Positions 53,760 to 64,000 of a stretch of 64,000 nt of DNA are shown here, one piece after another. The stretch is from Apostichopus japonicus. Lineage: Eukaryota; Echinodermata; Holothuroidea; Aspidochirotida; Stichopodidae. The stretch is taken from assembly GCF_037975245.1 (NCBI RefSeq), contig NC_092583.1, forward strand, positions 16,454,764-16,518,763, written 5' to 3'. The stretch's first letter is position 1. Each line of letters begins with the position of its first letter. The position numbers and the translations under genes are program-made. Under the pieces are notes generated by a model. That model was not told where the DNA came from. It did not search any database and saw only the letters and a program-made list of their open reading frames with translations.

Positions 53760-56400
53760 GAGAAAAAAAAGGTGTCTTTATCCTTCTCCAGTATTTTGGA
53801 TATCTTAAGCCTTTGTTAATTTTAATATTTTATTTTAATTATTTATTTTTAGTCTGTATATGCTATTTTTAAATGGCATCCCATATCTCTTCGTAGCACG
53901 GTTATAACAATAAGCAATCTCAATAAATAGTGTTGATAGCATACTAACACATCATATATTTTTAAGTGATATGGCCAGTGTGTATCGGTTTATACCATAA
54001 CGAGTGGTGGTTGTGGAATGACAAAGGGCCCCTCTGATGTTGTGCCCCCACTTTTTGGAAGCTTCCTACCCCCCCCCCCCTCCTGAGTATAGGCTACAAA
54101 GGGAAGATTGGTTCTGTGTACAGGGTGATTCGTTTTATCTTCAACATTAAAATTACTCAGTGACGTTATCGTTAACAATACAGTATTACAATTGTAATGT
54201 CGTTAAATAATATCCGATCGTAAACGGTGAAAGATGCATAAAAGTTTTCACCAGTTTATTAGATCTATATTAGTGCTTTATGCTCAATAAAATTAAGACA
54301 AATAAATTTCAATTTATTTAACATCATTTTATCTTTATTTACTTATAAATAAAATCTGATAAAATCCAATTGGTTTTCAAGACATAAATTGATAACAATC
54401 AATACATAATTTGCTAAGATTGTGTACTTATCGTACATGTCATCAAAACAGCACAAATTGAAGGCATTTAGAAAAGCAAGCTTCCGCAGCTCTCTGCTAA
54501 AAGCAAAGTCATAAAACTCAATATGCAGAATGTACAATGTAGTATATTATATAACGCCATAGCCAGTTAGCCATGAATATATGAAAAACATGCGGGTATG
54601 TATTTCATTTTTTCCTGCTACACTTCAGTAACTATTTTCAGCCCTAGAGCTATATAGCGCACAAGTCGAACCGATGTCATACAGCTGTGTGTATAATTCT
54701 CAAATCCATTTGAATTTTACGATTTTTGCGGGTAATTCGCATAAAATATAAATATTAAAAGAGAAATCTACCGTGGCCAGATTGACTACAGGCATAATGG
54801 CCAGAAGGAAACCCTTGAGGCAACGTGTTGTACTAATAACATGTAAGCAAATATCATTACAGCCAAAACACACCCAGAAACACAGGCAAAGAGTGTACGT
54901 CCTAACTATTATAATACTGACGACGGATAACGAAGCGCAGATTTTTCCTGCGTGGCAGACGACGAAATTCGTTATTTCAACGGCAGCACAGTACTATAGC
55001 GGGCATGTATTATCATATCCATCACCCGTTATGGGGGTTAAGCGGAGATTTTATGTGTCAATAGACAGCAGTGAAAAGTACAGTATATAGGTGTATTATA
55101 TCATGAAATGCAATTCTCTTCCATGTCAAGCCCCCCCCCCCAACCCCCGCCCCCCCCCCGTCCACCACCCCGCCTCGCTACTTCCCACCTACGATTCTGA
55201 AAAGTAGTGTAATATAGCTAAAGTCATTTTAATATGGTTACTCATCGTTATGAAATTGTCTGGGTACATACGTCCTTTTGAAGTTTTTATTTAACAACCA
55301 TGCGACGAGTTCGTCTCAATATGTTAACCAAACGGTTGATAAGAGACTCGCGTGACGAAGACGAAAGAAAATATAAGACAAACAAAACAAAACAAAACAT
55401 GGGACATTAACCCAAACTATTATATACTAAGTTAAAAAATGAAAATGACACGAAATATTATAGACTTGGAAACTGATAATAGGGATGATATTATGTAAAA
55501 TATTGAATTAAATGATAAACCAATCAATGCATCCTCAATTAACCAGTGACTGATGTTCGGTAAAGAGTCCTGCTATGAATAAATCCCTGAAACATCTAAT
55601 AAAAAGTTATTCTTAATTTGGAAGATAGCATACGTAATATAAATGTAATGTAATGTAATTAAATCACTTAATAATGCGTCAAAATCCAGTGCCCAAGGCT
55701 TGTTCAAAGGCGCAATATTATGTATTTATGACAACACGTATTATGACGTATTATGACAAAACTGAACATCTTTGCAAGTCTTAATATGATATCATCGAGA
55801 CATCCTGTGCCTGCATTTCAACGTTTTGCTTTTCTTAATTCGTTAGTGCATAATTGATTTTCCCTGATGGATCAAGTTAGGTTTTGCCAATGCATAATAT
55901 AAAATATTTCAGTATTTTCATTTGTCCTTATATTAACCCTGTTGTGCGCCATCAACTCTATTTACGATCACTGTGAAAATATAAAAGGGGAACAAAGAAA
56001 ACTGGCAGTCCATACTATACACAAAAGTAAAACAATGATATCTCCAAAACGAAGGAAGAATTTCAGACTGATTGGCCAAAAAAGAAAAAGCTGGATTTTC
56101 TCTGCATATTTAATTGAAAACAACATCATCTCAATCTTTTGTATGGCGAAGACATAAAATGTTCAAATTTGGTGATATTTTGTGAACGGATTTAGCAATT
56201 GCAACCGTGACAATTTAACTGAAAAGTGATGTCTTGGGTTTAACTTTATATCATTTTACATCATTTATCCATAAATGAAAATAACATTTGAATAATTGTT
56301 TTGCGGTGAACTTCTAAGGACAGAGAGAACCATGTACAACTAAGCAAATATTCCAAATGAATCACATTTCAAAGACCAATCGACGAGACAATTATGAAAG
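53760..56400. other. Intergenic, no gene seen
   Basis: AT-rich; C12 at 54069 and two C runs (55131 and 55150). A 105-codon frame at 54773-55087 has no recognisable domain, signal or codon bias and is treated as chance. Confidence 0.4.
56040..56250 (+). repeat. Dispersed repeat, copy 2 (relative of 9240-9720)
   Basis: Contains ATTGGCCAAAAAA, TTGTATGGCGAAGAC and TTTGGTGATATTTTGTGAAC, which match the order seen near 9345-9440. Class unknown. Confidence 0.4.
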
Positions 56401-56402
56401 AT

Positions 56403-56961
56403 TTGATGTCAGAGTTGTCCACGAACCCCCAACTTTTCGAGACACGATCTCATTCATTATGTTACTACAATACGCATAACAGTGATTCGTAAAAGAAGTT
56501 CATAGTGTAACGTTGAACTGGTATATCATGTTAAAACAGGCTAGTGACTGCATGTTGTAACTCAACAACAATTTTCAAGCATGCATTTATGCTAGCTTTG
56601 CTTTGTGTCGTGCAAAATGGAGGTCATCTGGAATTTTGAAAATAATAATAATTACTTTGGCCAACCTTTCAGTTATTTTCTCAGCTCTTTATCTTCATCA
56701 AAGTCCTGCGGCCTGTGTCTGTTTCATTATTCAGTTATTTATCACATGCACGGTATGGTACTACTATGGCAACATATGCTTATGGAACGCGAAAAGAGTT
56801 TGTCAATAGGTACGACTTTTGCACAGTACTAAATTATATGATATCAGATTTTAGTTCAACAAAAAGTACTCTAGATTTGACTTTCAGAAACGTCTCACGA
56901 AGTCCCTAGGATGGACTCACGCACCCCTGGGGGTTCATGCACCCCAGTTAGGGAACCTCTG
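56403..56961. mobile_element. Longer relative of the hAT MITE, inverted, left end degraded
   Basis: Matches the minus strand of 22705-23064 in order: GATGTCAGAGTTGTCC, AACTTTTCGAGACACGATCT, AATACGCATAACAGTG, ACTACTATGGCAACATATGC, AAGAGTTTGTC, GACTTTCAGAAACGTCTCAC, CAGTTAGGGAACCTCTG. It carries roughly 200 extra bases in the middle, and a displaced ACGAACCCCC word near its left side. The right terminus is clear at 56961; the left terminus is missing. Confidence 0.8.
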
Positions 56962-56964
56962 CTC

Positions 56965-57793
56965 TATGGGTTCAAATTTGTTTTAAGTGAAATTTACTTA
57001 TGTACAGACAGTCCTTTCATACCAAATTATGTGATAAAATATTGACTTGCTTTCACAGATCTGCTAAAAGGTTTGGGTTATATATTTAGTATTTTATTGT
57101 TTAATTTAATACGAATAATGCAGAATTTCCAGATACACAAATTTAGCAATAGGGTGAAACTCAGAACACACTGAAAAATTTGGTTAATAGGTTCAGGCGG
57201 AGAGTGTTGTTGCTCTGCACGTGCGCACAGAAACGTTCTTAACCCTGCGTATTGATTGGTCGGTTGATTGTAAAAGCACAATGACTGCATAATTTCCCAT
57301 GTCGTTATCGTTGTAGTGATTTGGTACAATTATTCTACTGGTTGTTAAATTTACAATCTTAAATCTATTTACACAATCAGTGCTTCCATTGCAATCTCGT
57401 ACTTTATCGCAGTCAATTACATTTAATTAGCAGTAAAAATATCGCTATTCTGCTTGAGAAGAGTAATAACTGTGGTTTATAATGTCTTATGAAAATTAAT
57501 CAATCTTCGTAATTTATAGGTGTGAGAGACAAACAAAATAAGTGTAGACAGGTTATGTTAAATTAACGTTAACATTCGGAATTAAACTTTTGTTTACATA
57601 TACAGTTAATAAGAAACATACACAAAACCAACATATATTGAAATGTTGCAGGATAGATAGAAAATAACATTTTATACTTTCAACGTTTTGACCCAAAACT
57701 AGCTTCATTTCTTGACATAAAACAATCAAACCCTCGAGAAGAAAAACACATAAAGAGATAAAAGAAATATTTTCGGTCTCATCAAGTTCTACA
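56965..57793. other. Region upstream of the 57879 exon
   Basis: AT-rich. No TATA box, CpG-rich promoter or upstream exon is convincing. Confidence 0.35.
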
Positions 57794-57878
57794 GGAATTT
57801 TCTCAAAGGAAAAGTAAAAGAGAGAGAAAGGAGAAGAAGAAAAAAGCTGGGATTTGCCGAACTTTATTCAGTTCAATA
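57794..57878 (+). other. Probable 5' UTR / exon start ahead of the 57879 ATG
   Basis: Purine-rich leader (AAAGTAAAAGAGAGAGAAAG and similar) running into the start codon. A TTCTACAG at 57786-57793 could be a 3' splice site, so this is either leader sequence of a first exon or the start of an internal exon. No TATA box or other promoter element is convincing nearby. Confidence 0.35.
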
Positions 57879-58269
57879 ATGCAGTGGACCCCGGAGACAT
57901 GGAGCAGCCATTCGCTGAAACAGACAGATTCACGCACTTCACACAGTGGCGTATCCGCCCAAGGATTGACGCATGCTTTACGATCCACTCAAGGGGCGAC
58001 TACGGTACAGAATCCTACTCCGCATGTGCCTGTAGCTTGCAGGTACCCTTATTATAATAACAACCTAGACCCGACTGCGGCAAGTTTTGCTGCAACGTAT
58101 CATGAAGATTTCTCTGCTTGGAATTCCTTCGATTTAGCTACTCACCAGCAAAGAGCGTTTCATTTTGCTTCTACCCCTGGCGCAGGGGTTAACCCCTCTC
58201 AGGTAATGAGCTTTGCACATCTTCCAGGCCATCGCTCAACGGCGGGCTACACCTTCGGGGTTGCGAGTG
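57879..58269 (+). CDS. First coding exon of an unidentified Ser/Thr/Ala/His-rich protein (possible regulatory protein)
   Basis: The ATG at 57879 has A at -3 and follows an A/G-rich leader that looks like 5' UTR. The frame stays open for 130 codons to a G^GTGAGT donor at 58269/58270, splitting a codon after one base; past it the frame becomes AT-rich and intron-like. The protein is low in charge and rich in S, T, A, H, Q and N, with aromatic clusters: CRYPYYNNN (residues 54-62), YHEDFSAWNSFDLATHQQ (74-91) and GHRSTAGYTFGVAS (117-130). Such composition is common in the N-terminal activation regions of transcription factors, but no DNA-binding domain is visible and I do not assign a family. The frame is also open upstream to a possible acceptor (TTCTACAG, ending 57793), so this may be an internal exon. 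A weaker alternative donor, CAG^GTAATG, occurs at 58200. The rest of the gene must lie beyond 58.3 kb, probably outside the window. Confidence 0.6.
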
Positions 58270-60070
58270 GTGAGTTGATAAAGTTATGCTCGATACTTTT
58301 CATATCTGTAATAAAAATAAATAACTTTATGCAGATTTTAATCAACGATACCAGACAAAAGTATACGATACGAGGTTTAAATTAACGACAGATTGATGCG
58401 GCACATAAACTATTAATTATTACAGAACTGCTTTTATGTCGTAAAATTTCAACAAATATGAAGCAAAAAATAGTGTCTTATGTAATAAATCGATGAAAAA
58501 TTTGTAAAGTAAAAGTCCTTGATTTTGAAAGTAGGGCTAGATGCAGGATTGCGTTATATCATTGAAAAGTAAATTTCATGCAGTAAGCATATAAAGTGCT
58601 TTCAGTTCATGAAACGTTATTTTCAGAAACATCCATTTGTAAAGACTGAGTGAGAATAAAGTGAAAGGTTTAGGTGTGCACATGACACACAGGACTAATT
58701 ATAACAACCTGTTAAAAAACGGGCTTTCGACAGAAAATTTTACAAACATGTAATATCCAATTATGCGGATGTCATAATATGACAAAAGTATGTAGCGTAA
58801 ATAAGAGGAGTTTTAATTACCGACCTTTGGACCCCTCCTTCCAGTGGCGCTACCTTCTACAAAATTAATTTTAGTCTTATCAATATATCAATTATATATT
58901 GTTAATTAACTGTTTCTTTTTTTCAATGTCTTTGTTTAAACAATTTCAATTTTATGATACATTTTCTTGTTATTATGACAATTTGAGACTCTATTAGGTA
59001 AAAAGAGAGTTAAACTTTCCAAATTTAGAAATTTATCCCAAGTTGTATAAAATACCCCCTTTTATAACGCAGAACATGTCCCAATGAAGTGTTCATAAAT
59101 TACATGCAAATTATCAGAAACCACGATGTTGCGCTAAACTGCACCCAGGATTTGTCAGGCGATTTTGGTGAAAATAATATAACCTAATTCATTTATGTAG
59201 TAATAAAAATAGGTTAAAATATTACAATATTCGGACAAAACTATGAAACTTACTATAAGTGTAACGCTCATTATTTTGAAACTACACTTCATACCAAAAT
59301 ACCTTAGTATAATAACAATATATAACCGTGTGTAGAATTCAGAACTAAAGCACATTAAATCGTTATTCATGAATATATTTTTATTACAGTCCGTTAATCA
59401 AAAGCGATTTCTTTTACTATTGAAGAAAACGCCTGGCGAATGTGATCAAGTTTCAATAATGTTAACATTTAAAACCGCCATCAACTTGTAGCGAATATTA
59501 TTTTTTATGAATGCATAACATGATTTCTAGTGCATTAACTTTTACCGCAAAACATTTCAATGTCATCTGTACACAAAGACATTGATTCCATGTATGTATG
59601 GATAGTGGTATACACAACCTCAAGTTACAACATATATACATTAGTATAAAAGCGATGTTATCGCATTGAATTGTACTGAAACTTCAAATAATTTGTAATC
59701 CACGACATAGAAAATGTGGAAAGACAAAGGAGTAAACAATAGTTGGGTAAGTATTTTTTCTTGTTATTTATGTTTTCATTTTGTTTTCTTTGAAATGAAC
59801 TTTCGAACTCTTGGTAAAATAATAGGCATTTAATTTGTATTATTTGATATAGTTAGTAAAGTCAGCATAGGAAATAAAGAAACTCATATTTATTTGGATA
59901 AAGACTTATACACGCAGAAAAATAAAAAACACAAAAATTTGTTTTTTAAAACTTTACATTTTGACATACAGTCAAGATATCGTTTTAGACTTTATAATAT
60001 GTTCTTTTTAAGTGACCAGGACTCAAGTACATACAGTATCATATAGGCGTTGGAACGAGGAAGGGGGCAA
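58270..60070 (+). other. Presumed intron downstream of the 57879 exon, proximal part
   Basis: Begins with GTGAGT. AT-rich, with no stretch of coding-like composition. The following features to the window end are repeats, so the next exon probably lies outside. Confidence 0.4.
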
Positions 60071-60097
60071 CATGTATATATATGTATGTATGTATAT

Positions 60098-60311
60098 TAG
60101 ATCCTCCTGCATGCAAGCAGGAACTCGCGAAGAAGCCATCATTGGCTAATCAAAGTCGCAAGATGACCGAAGTCAGTCTCTTAGATTCATATTTAACGTC
60201 CATAATTATGAATTGTCAACAACTCTTTAATTGTACGACAATTTTGGAGAGACTCGAACTCGGGAACTTATGATTGAAAGGCACCGGCGTTAACCACTGA
60301 GCTAAAATTCC
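60098..60311 (-). mobile_element. tRNA-derived SINE with microsatellite tail
   Basis: On the minus strand: TTTTAGCTCAGTGGTTAACG (A box) and CCCGAGTTCGAGTCTC (B box), then about 150 bp of body with a TGCATGCA palindrome, running into ATACATACATAC/TATA repeats (60071-60097) as the tail. A 14-bp CCTTAAACATATTA repeat follows the head twice. Different in sequence from the SINE at 34909. Confidence 0.65.
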
Positions 60312-61070
60312 TTAAACATATTAAAACTCCTTAAACATATTATACGAAGGAGTTGGTGGACGGGAGTATGTTTCCAAGGATGCACTCTACGGCGTTCAAT
60401 AATGGTTGAGATGGACCCTTGAAAGTGGTAAAAGGAGTGACAGAAAAATCAAAAAGTTTTAGTTGGCAAAGCAACTTGAACTGTGAGTGACTCAATATGC
60501 TTAGGTTTGATTGATTGAATCAAATGTTGAAAGAACAAGTCATTACAGGCGTGTACTTGTTTTTGGCAAAGGACACTATTATCAGGCTTATAGAAAAAAT
60601 GGCAATAAAAAGAAATGAAGCTTGCAGTAATATAAAGATCCAATTGATTTTTATTAAAATTGTCGTGGATATTCCAAGCACTCTATTTATGTCAAACATG
60701 AAGACTTACACCCCCTCCCCCGCCCGCTCTACAAGAAAGACAAGTTAAAAGGAGGAATAATTGTTCCAATTAACTTTCCAAACAACACACTATCAGACAT
60801 GCCTTATAAAATAGACTGTTGTTTAAATCTGTGTGCTTATATTAGAAGCCTGTGTAGTGGATATGTACTTCGCTTAATGGCATGCTTGAGTTATTTTACT
60901 GGTGGTGGTATATAAAGTAACAAGGATATGCTTCGAGTAGCAATGGTAATATTATATTTTAATATGAACAATCATAAAACAGTCTATAGATAATTCTCTC
61001 TGTTAAATTACAAAGTGCTATGTAATTAATATTTGAAGATGGTCTGAATAAGATGTGTTTGGGTGGTATA
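60312..61070. other. No gene seen
   Basis: AT-rich sequence within the presumed intron, with one short CCCCCTCCCCCGCCCG patch near 60710-60725. Confidence 0.35.
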
Positions 61071-61071
61071 C

Positions 61072-61073
61072 AT

Positions 61074-61113
<40 letters not shown>

Positions 61114-61135
61114 GTGTGTATATATATATATATAA

Positions 61136-61167
<32 letters not shown>

Positions 61168-61168
61168 T
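61072..61168. repeat. (CA)n-(TA)n compound microsatellite
   Basis: CA repeats, then TA repeats interrupted by TGTGTG and AATTATATG. Confidence 0.95.
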
Positions 61169-61169
61169 T

Positions 61170-62160
61170 ATAGATACACAATACCAACTTCAATTATGCC
61201 AAACGTACAGTCAACATTACTGTAGTGATATCTAAATCAAGAGAAAAAGTAAACAAACTAATTGATGATATCGTTAATTTAATTCCAGTGAGAATTTATA
61301 TGTTTGAAAGTATAACATAGAGACAAAATTGAAAGAAAGGAAATTTGAACAAATAGAAAAATAACAAAATTGTAAAATTATCGTCTGTACAATTATATGT
61401 AAGTGATGAATCGTAGAAATTACAATCAGTAATAAAACTACTTGATTCGAGCTTGTTTCTATGTTGGAAAATAGGTCGTGTTGGTGACTTTTCAACCACA
61501 TCCTCTTCCACACCAATTTATGGTAAAAGTTATTGATACTAAATTTGTTTCATGACAATTGAAAAAAACCCCAGATGACACGTGGTTTTTATTACGCTAC
61601 TCTCACTGATTTTCATATCATCTATCAAATGTTGAAATAATTTCCGTAGTACTAAATCTTTTTTACTCTCTATAAGACCTTCTCAGGGTAATTTCAAAAA
61701 TGATTATCTTACACAATTAATGATAAGTCTCACGGAATGTATTTGTACCCCTATATGAATTTAAAATAATTTATACATGAATAATAAACAGGCGTAAGTT
61801 TTGAGTGATAACGGTGACAGCAAAAACGTGAAATTAATTATTTCAATCAATAAACATAAACAAAAGTTAGAATCAAGAGAAAGGAGAGCACCATATATAG
61901 AAAAACAAATAAAACAATTTTTTGTCTTAATACAAATAAAAAAATAATAAAGAAAAACTTCCTTTTTGTTTGGCCTCTTATTTATTTTTATATTTTCCTT
62001 GTTATCAATTTATCCCGATATATACATATTTGCAGTAGTATCCCATTTCAAGACTTAGTGATGCTTTTTGATCAGTTGTCAATTAGAATACTTTTAAGAT
62101 GAATATTAGGTATAATTTTTTATACTGTTGAATGATTATGCAAAATTTCAAAGGAAACTT
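61170..62160. other. No gene seen
   Basis: AT-rich sequence with no exon-like frame. Confidence 0.35.
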
Positions 62161-62170
62161 AACAGAAGAA

Positions 62171-62510
62171 CCCCCCCCCCCCAGGAACTTGTTAAGAATA
62201 TATGAATATATATACATATACACAATAAATCTGTATCAATATATATATATATATATATATATAGCCTATATATATATAGCCTATATATATATAGGCTATA
62301 TATATATACCATGAATATATATACATATTCCATGAAAATAAATATATATATATATACACATACATATACGTATATATAGACCATATATATAGACCATGTT
62401 TATATATAGACCATGTAGATATATATAGACAATATATAGACCACACATATAGACCATACATATATGTACATATAGACCATGTATACAGACCATATATATA
62501 TATGTTAATT
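62171..62510. repeat. C12 followed by TATATAGACC/TATAGCC minisatellite
   Basis: C12 (62171-62182), then TA repeats containing AGCCTATATA palindromes (62264-62310), then irregular ATATAGACCAT units to 62510. Tyr/Ile-rich frames on both strands are artefacts. Confidence 0.9.
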
Positions 62511-62514
62511 TGTC

Positions 62515-63440
62515 AGAAGATGTAAATATTTCAAGCTTTTGTTTAGCAAACTACTTCAAACACCAGAATATCCCTTTAAGAAATCCTGGTTCCATCCCTC
62601 GCTTGAACATTTATGGTAGTTTGTGATCAAAAGAAGAAAGTGGGGCTATATGGTCAACTAAAGGTTTAATTTAACTGCCTCTTCCATAAACACATATGTT
62701 CCAACTCAGGTGGTAAACTTTGAATGATCGTTAAAGAATCAAACCGCCAACGGCAATGGAGTATAATATCCACCAAAGTAATAAAGCTTGTCATATTCTA
62801 TTAATTTTGTTAATTACGTCATTAATTAAACTTTGAAGTCATTAGTAATTTAATTTTAAATGTATAACTACTCAACATAAAAGTAAACAAAGAAAGCAGA
62901 AAAACAAAACCAACAACGTTATACGGCTCATACATGCATATTATGAAAGGTTGCTGTACCAGGTTATGGCAGTACATTGTACGTATACATATGTATCAAT
63001 GCTTCTTGTACTTGTTCGGGTTACAATAAATACACGGCAGAGTTCCATAACTTTTTACTGTTTCATCTTAACATTTTATCTGTACTTTTACTGCGATCTA
63101 TAAGACCATCTACATTCTCACACCTCATATTACTAACACTCATAAAGGGATCAGTGTGTCCCATATATGCAATATATCATAATATGGCAAACGATACGCC
63201 CAAATTCTTAACCCGAAGTTAATCCAAGTAATACGAGTACATCTGACAACCAGCAAATTTTACCGCATTTTAAGTTCTGTTTTCAGACGAACTGGTTAGT
63301 TGATAGTGCTAATGGTATATCAGTAACGGTAATATTTGTTAGCTATAAGGGATTGAAAAGAATGTATTTAAAAAAGAAAGATCCCTGAAGTCCTGATAGT
63401 AATAAAGTAAGCATTGGATGGACAATGTCGTTGTGTTTTA
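62515..63440. other. No gene seen
   Basis: AT-rich. Short frames only. Confidence 0.35.
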
Positions 63441-63449
63441 AAGTATATA

Positions 63450-63487
63450 CATGTATATAGATATCTCTATATGCATGTATATACATA

Positions 63488-63541
<54 letters not shown>

Positions 63542-63600
63542 TATATAGATATAGATATATAGATATATATAGGCCTATATATATATATGTATATATAACT
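63450..63600. repeat. TA/GATA-rich microsatellite
   Basis: Long TA repeats with ATAGATATAG variants and an AGGCCT word in the middle. Confidence 0.92.
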
Positions 63601-63604
63601 ATGG

Positions 63605-64000
63605 TGACACTATCAGTACTAACAGTAGTAACAGTGGCGACATGCAGTGGTATTTTACAATGTTACAGTAGAGAAGTATAGGATTGTTGTAGCAACTGTA
63701 CTATCAATGTTATAGCATTGTTAGCAATACTAACAGTATCGGCATACAGTAGTAACGCTACAGCAGTAGTAGAAGTGATAGCAAACAGGAATAGCTAACG
63801 GTACAGTATGACAAGAAAATATAAATTAGCAGAAGTAGTAACATACAATATTAACATCACAGCAGCTGCAAGCAGCAGTACAATACTATAGTAGCATACA
63901 GTCATGGATTATAGTACTTTGTAGGCCTGACATACACTCACAATATAGTAACATAAAAGCACCGGTAGCAGCAATATCAGTTAACAATATAGTAACAATA
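63605..64000. repeat. Degenerate (GTA/ACA)n region
   Basis: AACAGTAGTAACAGTGGCGA, CAGCAGTAGTAGAAGTGATA and similar words recur to the window edge. A decayed triplet-like simple repeat that probably continues outside. Confidence 0.65.

Noticed and set aside
54773-55090. 105-codon + strand frame, basic protein
   Set aside because: No recognisable domain, no splice context, and AT-rich random codon use.
57854-58057. 67-codon frame overlapping the first exon in another frame
   Set aside because: It stops inside the exon, while the other frame continues to a good donor with coding-like composition.
62132-62493. Several Tyr/Ile-rich frames on both strands
   Set aside because: Produced by TATATAGACC and TA repeats.

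Overview
The window looks like gene-poor, AT-rich nuclear DNA from a marine invertebrate. I suggest an echinoderm, possibly a sea cucumber. The basis is indirect: TAGGCCT-type words scattered throughout, many poly(dG):poly(dC) runs, tRNA-derived SINEs, hAT and mariner MITEs, and long minisatellites. No sequence identifies the species. There are no operons, ribosome-binding sites, rRNA genes or CRISPR arrays.

Only two stretches look like real protein-coding exons. The first is a small secreted-peptide gene on the + strand. One coding exon (32699-32946) opens with an ATG directly after a 3' splice site, encodes a signal peptide, a basic Tyr/Arg-rich peptide and a Lys-Arg cleavage site, and ends at a perfect AG^GTAAGT donor. 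A second exon (36027-36060) has a strong pyrimidine-tract acceptor in the matching phase. It supplies ten more codons and a stop, and poly(A) signals follow at 36194 and 36317. The joined product is 93 residues. I do not recognise the family. The second is a probable first coding exon (57879-58269, 130 residues) of a Ser/Thr/Ala/His-rich protein. It ends in a GTGAGT donor, and the rest of that gene probably lies beyond the right edge.

Layout. 1-9 kb: 44-bp minisatellite (1519-2134), a degenerate TACTCG-type array (3760-4450), (CA)n(TA)n. 9-32 kb: intergenic DNA with tRNA-like SINE pieces, an NRF-1-type palindrome (21193-21220), a 360-bp hAT MITE with a perfect 8-bp target duplication (22705-23064), a 29-bp minisatellite, a 19-bp minisatellite (26921-27366), a retroelement 3' end with a hairpin, and a mariner-like MITE carrying an internal 21-bp array (31468-31638). 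32.7-36.3 kb: the secreted-peptide gene; its intron holds a complete antisense SINE (34909-35299). 36-48 kb: intergenic, with a C-rich block, a duplicated poly-C unit and a 92-bp (TA)n. 48.4-52.2 kb: a 3.7-kb, 55-bp satellite of about 68 copies, with a near-identical 994-bp higher-order duplication. 52.3-53.8 kb: a broken CR1/Jockey-type reverse transcriptase fragment, a trinucleotide hairpin and a Penelope/hammerhead-like motif. 56.4-57.0 kb: a longer relative of the hAT MITE, inverted. 57.8-64 kb: the second gene's first exon and its presumed intron, with another SINE and long TA-rich microsatellites.

The two gene candidates show no functional link. Most other reading frames in the window come from simple repeats or chance.
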